This document shows positions 18,382 to 25,199 of a DNA stretch of 32,913 bases, in pieces; the stretch's first letter is position 1, and each line of letters opens with the position of its first letter. This DNA comes from an uncultured Lachnospiraceae bacterium (GTDB taxonomy: Bacteria > Bacillota > Clostridia > Lachnospirales > Lachnospiraceae). The notes under the pieces are model-generated. The model worked only from the letters and a program-made list of their open reading frames with translations. It searched no databases and was not told where the DNA came from. The translations under genes were made by a program, and so were the position numbers. The stretch spans positions 1-32,913 of the forward strand of contig CAJFUP010000006.1 of assembly GCA_904420225.1 (NCBI GenBank), read 5' to 3'.

Positions 18382-18406
18382 AATTAATAAAGAATACTTA
18401 TTAATT
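18382..18406. promoter_or_regulatory. Inverted repeat AATTAATAA-agaatac-TTATTAATT upstream of the LysR gene (candidate autoregulatory site)
   Basis: Perfect 9-bp arms overlapping TATAAT-like sequence 18380-18385 and ending just before the AGGAGG RBS. Confidence 0.55.
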
Positions 18407-18420
18407 CCAGGAGGTCTTCC

Positions 18421-19323
18421 ATGAATACTTTTCAGCTGTCCTGTTTTTTGACTGTCGCAGAAACCCTGAATTTCGCCAGAGCTGCCAAGCAGCTCAATGT
18501 AACTCAGCCTGCCGTAACCCACCAGATCCGCTCTCTGGAGACAGAGCTGGGAGTGAAACTGTTTAAACGCAGTACCCGTAGCGTGGAGCTGACACGGGAA
18601 GGCAGTATCTTTATCAATGACGCCAAAAGTATGATCGCCATTTCCCTCCGCGCCCAAAAGCGGTTTGAATCCCCTTCTGACCACGAGATTCAGGTCTTTT
18701 CCATCGGCTGCCACAGCTATTCCCAGCTGTTTCTCCTGCCGGATATCTTAAAACAAATGGCTCAAATCCACCCGTCGCTCCACCCCCGCCTTCAGGTGGT
18801 ACCGTTCCAGCATTTATACCGGCTGCTGGAAGAAGAAGACGTGGATGTCATCGTGGGATTTCAGGAATCCGACGAAAAAAAAGTTCCCGGTATATACCGG
18901 GAACTGATGAAAGTTCCTATTATCTGCGTCTGTTCAGATACTCATCCCTTTGCCTCCCGCCCCAGCATCCGGCCTTCGGATCTGGAGCATGAGCGCCTGG
19001 TTCTCAATGATCCCATGAAATCCCCAGCATCGGTGGCCAAACTTCAGGGACTTTTGATGGGGGGACGCGCTCCCGCCGACTTTTATTTCTGTGATTCCTC
19101 CGAAGCCGCCACTGTACTGGTTCAGTCCGGATTCGGCGTCTGCGTCCTGCCAGACCTGTACATTCCCCCGGATTCCAGACTTTTACATATCCCCATGGAG
19201 GGCATGGACCCCCTCTCCTTTGGTGTATACTACAAAAGCCTGAAAGAAAGTCCCATCCTGCGGGATTTTATCCGAATTGCCAAGACATTTGCCCAGCAGT
19301 TTCTTCTCCCCCATGACAGATGA
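18421..19323 (+). CDS. LysR family transcriptional regulator
   Basis: 'MNTFQLSCFLTVAETLNFARAAKQLNVTQPAVTHQIRSLETELGVKLFKRSTRSVELTREG' is a canonical LysR HTH; RBS AGGAGG. Confidence 0.97.
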   Translation: MNTFQLSCFLTVAETLNFARAAKQLNVTQPAVTHQIRSLETELGVKLFKRSTRSVELTREGSIFINDAKSMIAISLRAQKRFESPSDHEIQVFSIGCHSYSQLFLLPDILKQMAQIHPSLHPRLQVVPFQHLYRLLEEEDVDVIVGFQESDEKKVPGIYRELMKVPIICVCSDTHPFASRPSIRPSDLEHERLVLNDPMKSPASVAKLQGLLMGGRAPADFYFCDSSEAATVLVQSGFGVCVLPDLYIPPDSRLLHIPMEGMDPLSFGVYYKSLKESPILRDFIRIAKTFAQQFLLPHDR

Positions 19324-19340
19324 TTCCCATGGGAATCATC
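19319..19340. repeat. 22-bp perfect palindrome GATGATTCCCATGGGAATCATC
   Basis: Self-reverse-complementary; overlaps the LysR stop codon. Confidence 0.9.
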
Positions 19341-19383
19341 CCTGAGGCAGCGGCGCAGACTGTTTTTTTCCAAATCTTTTCCG

Positions 19384-20751
19384 TCAACGGGTTTTCCCAT
19401 TTTTCAGCACATAGTAACCCATCCCCGTCAGATCCGCCAAAAGCCACCCAATGGGAACGGACCACCAGATCCCCACCACGCCCACGGCGGGAATGGCCGA
19501 AAGCACATATGCCAGAGCCACGCGGGTTCCCAGGGAGATGACGGTCAGCACCACCGACATGCCCGGCTTCCCCACGGCCCGATACAAACCGTACAGCAAA
19601 AACAGACATCCAATGCCGCAGTAGAATGCCCCTTCGATGCGAAGATACCGAACTCCCTCCGCGATGATGGCCGTCTCACCCGCGTCCACAAACAGCAGCA
19701 TCAGCGGACGGGCAAAGATCCACACAGCCGCCGAGATAACGACACAAAAAAACACGGACACTGTCACCGCCCCGCGCAGCCCGGCCCGGATGCGCTCTTC
19801 TTTTCCCGCTCCGTAGTTTTGGGCTATAAAAGTGGAAAAGGCATTGCCAAAATCCTGCACCGGCATATAAGCGAACGCATCGATCTTCACAGCCGCCGCA
19901 AAGGCGGCCATAACCGAAGCCCCAAAGCTGTTGACCAGCCCCTGCACCATGAGAATCCCCAGGTTCATCACCGACTGCTGGATACAAGTCAGCACGGAAA
20001 ATCCTGTGATTTCCACAATGCTCTCCCGGCGCACCCGCCAGTGGCGCCGACTGACCCGCATCTTTGGACATCGGAACCATGTATAAAGGGCCAGCCCTAC
20101 ACCGGAGACGTATTGGGAGATCACTGTGGCTTCCGCCGCTCCTGCCACGCCCCGATCCAGCCCCACCACAAACCAGAGATCCAGCACAATATTCAGCACA
20201 GCGGACACCGCCAAAAACAGCAGCGGCGCCACCGAATTTCCCACTGCCCGCAGCAGCGAGGCAAAATAATTATAGAGAAAAGTAGCCGCAATTCCACAGA
20301 AAATCACGCGGATATACTCCCGCATCAGTCCCCAAACTTCCTGGGGCACCTGGAGAAAGACACGAATTCCGTCCAGGCAGAGAAATGCCAATCCGTTGAG
20401 CAATACTGTAATCCCACCGATCAGTACAAAGGAAGCGCACATTCCTTCTTTCAGTCCTTCCTCATCCCTGCGTCCAAACCGAATGGAAAATACGGCCCCG
20501 CTTCCCATACACAGTCCCAATAAAATGGATGTGAGAAACGTCATCAGCGTAAACGCTGACCCCACCGCCGCCAAGGCATTGGCTCCCAGAAACTGTCCCA
20601 CAATCAGCGTATCCGCCACATTGTAGCACTGCTGCAGCAGATTTCCCAATATCATGGGAACCGCAAACCGCAGCATGGAGGCCATCACCGGCCCCTGGGT
20701 CAGATCGCCTTTTTTCTCCATAGTTATCCCACTTTCCCGCCGTCCTCTCAT
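19384..20751 (-). CDS. MATE family efflux transporter
   Basis: 'MASMLRFAVPMILGNLLQQCYNVADTLIVGQFLGANALAAVGSAFTLMTF', 'FIAQNYGAGKEERIRAGLRGA'. RBS AAAGGGAAG before ATG 20751; ATG 20721 is an alternative. Confidence 0.95.
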   Translation of the reverse strand: MRGRRESGITMEKKGDLTQGPVMASMLRFAVPMILGNLLQQCYNVADTLIVGQFLGANALAAVGSAFTLMTFLTSILLGLCMGSGAVFSIRFGRRDEEGLKEGMCASFVLIGGITVLLNGLAFLCLDGIRVFLQVPQEVWGLMREYIRVIFCGIAATFLYNYFASLLRAVGNSVAPLLFLAVSAVLNIVLDLWFVVGLDRGVAGAAEATVISQYVSGVGLALYTWFRCPKMRVSRRHWRVRRESIVEITGFSVLTCIQQSVMNLGILMVQGLVNSFGASVMAAFAAAVKIDAFAYMPVQDFGNAFSTFIAQNYGAGKEERIRAGLRGAVTVSVFFCVVISAAVWIFARPLMLLFVDAGETAIIAEGVRYLRIEGAFYCGIGCLFLLYGLYRAVGKPGMSVVLTVISLGTRVALAYVLSAIPAVGVVGIWWSVPIGWLLADLTGMGYYVLKNGKTR

Positions 20752-20781
20752 ATTCTTCCCTTTCTATTCGTAATATTAATC

Positions 20782-20794
20782 TTACGTTTCGTAA
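20782..20794. promoter_or_regulatory. Palindrome TTACG-ttt-CGTAA, candidate operator of the second MATE gene
   Basis: Perfect 5-bp arms close to the predicted transcription start; a further CGTAA half-site lies at 20769-20773. Confidence 0.5.
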
Positions 20795-20797
20795 TTT

Positions 20798-20827
20798 ATT
20801 ATAAAGGACTGAGCGGGGGAATGTCAA
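20798..20827 (-). promoter_or_regulatory. Predicted sigma-A promoter TTGACA-N18-TATAAT for the second MATE gene
   Basis: Minus strand TTGACATTCCCCCGCTCAGTCCTTTATAAT. Confidence 0.75.
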
Positions 20828-20896
20828 TTTCTTTAATGGTTTTGCATTATTTCATAGTCATTTCTTATATAATTAAGCCAATCATACTATAATTAA

Positions 20897-20996
20897 GTGG
20901 GATGGATATCCCACGATATGCGAATATCGGCCAGGATTGTGGGAGTGCGCAGCACGTAACATTCCGCAGGCATCATAGTTGGGGGCTTTTGACCCT
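20897..20996 (+). ncRNA. Candidate structured RNA in a long intergenic region
   Basis: Hairpin gtgggat-ggat-atcccac (20897-20914); hairpin cgatat-GCGA-atatcg (20914-20929, GNRA-type loop); compound stem TGTGGGA/TTCCGCA (20938-20944/20962-20968, two G-U on +) enclosing gtgc-gca-gcac (20945-20955). Confidence 0.4.
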
Positions 20997-21184
20997 AATA
21001 TTATATTGTAAGATAAGTACATAACTTTTTCAATTGTCATTATCTGCACTTGGAAGGACGAATAATGTCAATTGAAAAATATGTCAAATTGACTATAATT
21101 AAGTATAGAGTAAGATTAAATTGAACATTCTGGCGCAACAACTGGTGATCAAATTTTATCTGTCAACGTTAAATTGGTGGTGAG

Positions 21185-21835
21185 GTGATGAGTATGAAAA
21201 AGAGATCAAAAAAAATGTTATATGTTGTCTGCGGTATTCTTGCCGCATCATTGTTGCTTGTTTTGATTTGCAAATTATTTATTATTCCCTCTGTTAGCCC
21301 CGAGCAAAACTCCCCGGCAAGTACAAACAGCTCCGAGACCCCGGCATCTCAAAAGAAGACTGTCACCGGCTATGCTTCCTGGCCGCTTTATACATTCGAA
21401 TCTGCAATAAACGAATCCGCAACAATAGTATGGGGAAAAGTTTTAGGGAAAGGCGATACTGTCATAAATGAACAGACAGATTCTCTCGGTCAGACATCCA
21501 GCGAATATTTCAGAGAAGTTACCATTGAAATAATTGACTGTGCCAAAGGAGATATCCAGGCAGGAGAAATGATATATCTGGAACCCGGCGGGGAAACGGA
21601 AGATACCATATATATCATGGACGGAGCTCCTCTTGTAACTCCTGGACAAGAATACATTTTTTTCCTGAATGAACATGATGTCTTTATGTCTCCAACAACC
21701 TTAATACCAGTAATAAATGGGAATGCCCAAACAAGCGGACTGATAGCTCCAAATATTCCAACGGGCCAATCCATTTCCTCAGATTCAATGTCAGCCCAAC
21801 AGTACATGGAAGAAGTGAGAGCTCTTATAGATTAA
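21185..21835 (+). CDS. Hypothetical membrane-anchored extracytoplasmic protein
   Basis: N-terminal signal/TM 'MLYVVCGILAASLLLVLICKLFII', Ser/Thr/Pro-rich linker, then a beta-rich domain 'ATIVWGKVLGK...REVTIEIIDCAKGDIQAGEMIYLEPGG...GQEYIFFLN'. Confidence 0.75.
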   Translation: MMSMKKRSKKMLYVVCGILAASLLLVLICKLFIIPSVSPEQNSPASTNSSETPASQKKTVTGYASWPLYTFESAINESATIVWGKVLGKGDTVINEQTDSLGQTSSEYFREVTIEIIDCAKGDIQAGEMIYLEPGGETEDTIYIMDGAPLVTPGQEYIFFLNEHDVFMSPTTLIPVINGNAQTSGLIAPNIPTGQSISSDSMSAQQYMEEVRALID

Positions 21836-21991
21836 TGTTTACCATATTACATGAGTTGATACCGGATTGCTCCGCACTGCGTGCTTCCACAATCGAACCT
21901 AACCCTTCTTTGTTTGTCTTCTTGTGCAATTTTATTTTTTCTGTTACTATGATGTTGGAGTCAAAGGTCCCCATCATGAAAGGAGTTTTCC

Positions 21992-22450
21992 ATGTTTCTC
22001 GACGGTCTCGACCAGCTGGATCAGCAGATCATCCGGCTGTTGATAGAAAATGCCCGCATGTCTTATTCTGACATCGGGCAAAAGATCGGTATTTCCCGGG
22101 TGGCTGTCAGGGCCCGGATTCAGGCCCTGGAACAGCGGGGCATCATCGAAGAATACACCACCATCATCAACCCCCAGAAAATAAGCGGCGCCGTATCCTG
22201 CTATTTTGAGCTGGAATTTCATCCGGAATCTCTGGAAAAAGCCATACAGCTCCTGGATGAAAATGAGACCATCACGCAAATTTATCGCGTCACCGGCAGA
22301 AACAAGCTGCATGTCCACGCTGTGGCGTCCTCCGCCCAGGAGATGGAGACACTGATCCGTCAGGTCATTGATCCCCTGCCGGGTGTGATCAGCTGCAGCT
22401 GCAGTACCATTCTCTCCCGAATCAAGGATATCAAAGGACTGCGGCTGTGA
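21992..22450 (+). CDS. Lrp/AsnC family transcriptional regulator
   Basis: 'LDQLDQQIIRLLIENARMSYSDIGQKIGISRVAVRARIQALEQRGIIEEYTTIINPQKI' AsnC HTH plus C-terminal RAM-like domain; RBS AAAGGAG. Confidence 0.95.
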   Translation: MFLDGLDQLDQQIIRLLIENARMSYSDIGQKIGISRVAVRARIQALEQRGIIEEYTTIINPQKISGAVSCYFELEFHPESLEKAIQLLDENETITQIYRVTGRNKLHVHAVASSAQEMETLIRQVIDPLPGVISCSCSTILSRIKDIKGLRL

Positions 22451-25175
22451 TGACATACCGGCCCTTGGCCAGGAGCAGACGGGTCTTTTCCTGAATCTGG
22501 GGCTGACTGCCTTCCACGCCGGTGATCTCCATGCCCTCCGGCGCCTCAAAAACAGCTTCACAGTCAAAGGGAACTTCCACCTCAAACACCACTTCTTTTT
22601 CTTTCCACTCCCACCGGGCGCGATACCAGCCGGAGGCGGAATGATAGTCTCCACTCACATGGCTCAGACGGCGGTCAGGCTTGGGCGCCAATATGGCTTT
22701 GGCAAAGCCTGCGCCATCTTCGCCGGGGGCGATGCCGCACATGGTCTCATACATCCACTCCGCCACAGCGCCGTATGCATAATGGTTCAGGCTGTTCATG
22801 CCGGTTCCGCTGATCTTCCCATTGGGCAGTACGGAATTCCACCTCTCCCAGACCGTGGTGGCTCCCATGTTGACCTCGTACAGCCAGCTGGGATAATCCT
22901 CTTTGAGAAGCAGTGTATAGGCATCCTCTGTTCTCCCTGCTCCCGTCAGGGCCTTGCACAGATATGCCGTTCCCACAAATCCTGTGTCCAAATGCATGTT
23001 TCTCTCCTGCAGTTTTTTCTGAAGCTCCTTCGCTGTCTTTTCCCGAAGTTCATGGGGAACCAGATCAAATTGCAAAGCCAGCACAAGAGCTGTCTGGGTA
23101 TCCATATTCATACTGCCATCCTTTGTGATATACTCTTCTCGGATAGCCCGTTTCACTTCCCCGGCAATGGTTTCATAATACTCGGCGTCTTCTTTTTTTC
23201 CCAATATGCGAGCCGCCCGGGCCGTCATGGAGGCGGAGTACATATAATACACAGAAGCCACATAATAGGGATCGGTTCTGCCGAAACAACTTTCCGGATC
23301 CGGATTATCCAGAGCCAGCCAGTCGGCGAAATGAAATCCTTTTTTCCACAGACGGCTTCCGCCGCACAGACGGTTATCCACCGAAATGATGAAATCTGTC
23401 CACTCTTTCATATTGGAATAAGTCTCCGCCAAAAGATGCTTGTCTCCGTAAAACCGGTATACGGTCCATGGAATCACCGTGGCCGCGTCTCCCCAGGCAC
23501 AAGAGCCGTACTCCCCCCATTTTCCCTCTTCCCAGTCAGGCTCCGGATCCCCTGCCTTTTCTCTGACCGCCGCTGCCAGATCCGGCACCGTATAGGGGAC
23601 TCCTCCCCCATGCTCCCTCTGCTCAAAAAGCATATCTTTCAAATACTTCCGATAAAAAGCTGCCGTATGCATGTGATAGGAGGCTGCAGCGCAGAATACC
23701 TGGGCATCGCCAGTCCAGCCCAGCCGTTCATCCCTCTGGGGGCAGTCCGTGGGCACATCCACAAAATTCCCCTTTTGTCCCCACACCGTATTCTCAAAAA
23801 GCCGATTCAGCTTGGGGTTGGATGTGGTGATATGGCCCAGCTGCTCCAAATCCGAATACACTGCGCACGCCTCAAAATGCCAGTCCTCCAGCGCCTCTTC
23901 CGTCAGTTCCACACCGCTCACCTTCACATAGCGGAAGCCATAAAAGGTAAAATGCGGCCGCACATGACCCAAGCCTCCTGAAATATAGGTAAACTCCGCC
24001 CTGGCCGAGCGCAGATTATCCCGGTAGAAGCATCCGTCCTGGAGAATTTCCCCATACTGAAGAAATAGTTTCACACCTTCCTCCGCCCTGCAGTCAAACT
24101 CCACCCAGCCGCTGATCTCCTGGCCGAAATCCAATACCTGTTCCCCCTTGGGCGTCCGTATGAGCCTGGGATAGCCAATGCGTTCATGGATGGTCAGCGG
24201 CAGACTCATTCTCTCCTCCACCCTTCCTTTGGGCGGCTCAGCTGTCTGCGCCGGAACGGCCGATGCTGCAGCAGAGGAAAGCAGCGCCCCCTGCTCATCC
24301 CAGAGCCTGATGCGCCCGTCATACACTTCTCCGTCATAAATCCCGCTGGATTTCACAGGAGACTCCATACAGTTCCAAGACTCATCGGTACACAGGATAT
24401 CCCGGCTCCCGTCTTCATACGTGATCTCCAGCTCCGCTGACAAAAGAAAGCGATCCCCATAAATCTCCGTGTCCTTCCCTTCTCCCCAGTACCCGAAACG
24501 GCCCTTATACCAGCCGTTTCCCAGCATGACTGCCACCGTATTTTTCCCATTTCGCAGCAGGGCCTCCACATCATACGTCTCATACTGGATCCAATGGCGG
24601 TAATCATTGTAAAAAGGAGCCAGATACTCGTCCCCTGCCTTTTTTCCGTTTACATAAAGCTCATACACACCCAATCCGACCATATACAGCCGCGCTGCGG
24701 ACACCTTTTTTTCCTCCCGAAGCACAAAGGACCGCAGCATCACCGGATGTGTCTCCCGGCCCAGTGGGGAGGCAATCCACCCCACATCCCATTCTTTTTT
24801 CCTCCGTCCCCCTTCAAACCATGCCGTTTCACTGGTTCCCTCATCACCATCGTCTGCCACGGCCGTCACTGTCCAGTAGTACCGTATCCCCCCTTGAAAC
24901 CGGTATTGGGGGCAGAATCCCAGCCTGCTGACCCCGGCACTTCTCTCTGCCGCTTTTTCATCCCCAGACATATGATTGGTTTCACAGTTTCCGGCGGCAT
25001 CCAGGGCGCTGTCATATAAAATATGGCTCATATCTTTCTTGTCAGAAATGCGAATACGCGCTTCTTTCAGCCATGTCCCGCTGCTCTCCTCCACCTCAAA
25101 GGAAAGGGATACCGAAGACACGGAAAATCCCAGAGGGTTTTTCATCTGATTGACTTTAAGATTTGTAATCTTCAT
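22431..25175 (-). CDS. Alpha-L-rhamnosidase, glycoside hydrolase family 78
   Basis: 'FVDVPTDCPQRDERLGWTGDAQVFCAAASYHM' GH78 catalytic motif; 'SLNHYAYGAVAEWMYETMCGIAPGEDGAGFAKAILAPKPD' C-terminal motif; RBS GGAGG. Confidence 0.95.
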   Translation of the reverse strand: MKITNLKVNQMKNPLGFSVSSVSLSFEVEESSGTWLKEARIRISDKKDMSHILYDSALDAAGNCETNHMSGDEKAAERSAGVSRLGFCPQYRFQGGIRYYWTVTAVADDGDEGTSETAWFEGGRRKKEWDVGWIASPLGRETHPVMLRSFVLREEKKVSAARLYMVGLGVYELYVNGKKAGDEYLAPFYNDYRHWIQYETYDVEALLRNGKNTVAVMLGNGWYKGRFGYWGEGKDTEIYGDRFLLSAELEITYEDGSRDILCTDESWNCMESPVKSSGIYDGEVYDGRIRLWDEQGALLSSAAASAVPAQTAEPPKGRVEERMSLPLTIHERIGYPRLIRTPKGEQVLDFGQEISGWVEFDCRAEEGVKLFLQYGEILQDGCFYRDNLRSARAEFTYISGGLGHVRPHFTFYGFRYVKVSGVELTEEALEDWHFEACAVYSDLEQLGHITTSNPKLNRLFENTVWGQKGNFVDVPTDCPQRDERLGWTGDAQVFCAAASYHMHTAAFYRKYLKDMLFEQREHGGGVPYTVPDLAAAVREKAGDPEPDWEEGKWGEYGSCAWGDAATVIPWTVYRFYGDKHLLAETYSNMKEWTDFIISVDNRLCGGSRLWKKGFHFADWLALDNPDPESCFGRTDPYYVASVYYMYSASMTARAARILGKKEDAEYYETIAGEVKRAIREEYITKDGSMNMDTQTALVLALQFDLVPHELREKTAKELQKKLQERNMHLDTGFVGTAYLCKALTGAGRTEDAYTLLLKEDYPSWLYEVNMGATTVWERWNSVLPNGKISGTGMNSLNHYAYGAVAEWMYETMCGIAPGEDGAGFAKAILAPKPDRRLSHVSGDYHSASGWYRARWEWKEKEVVFEVEVPFDCEAVFEAPEGMEITGVEGSQPQIQEKTRLLLAKGRYVITAAVL

Positions 25176-25199
25176 AATGCCTCCATTCTGCCGGCCATA

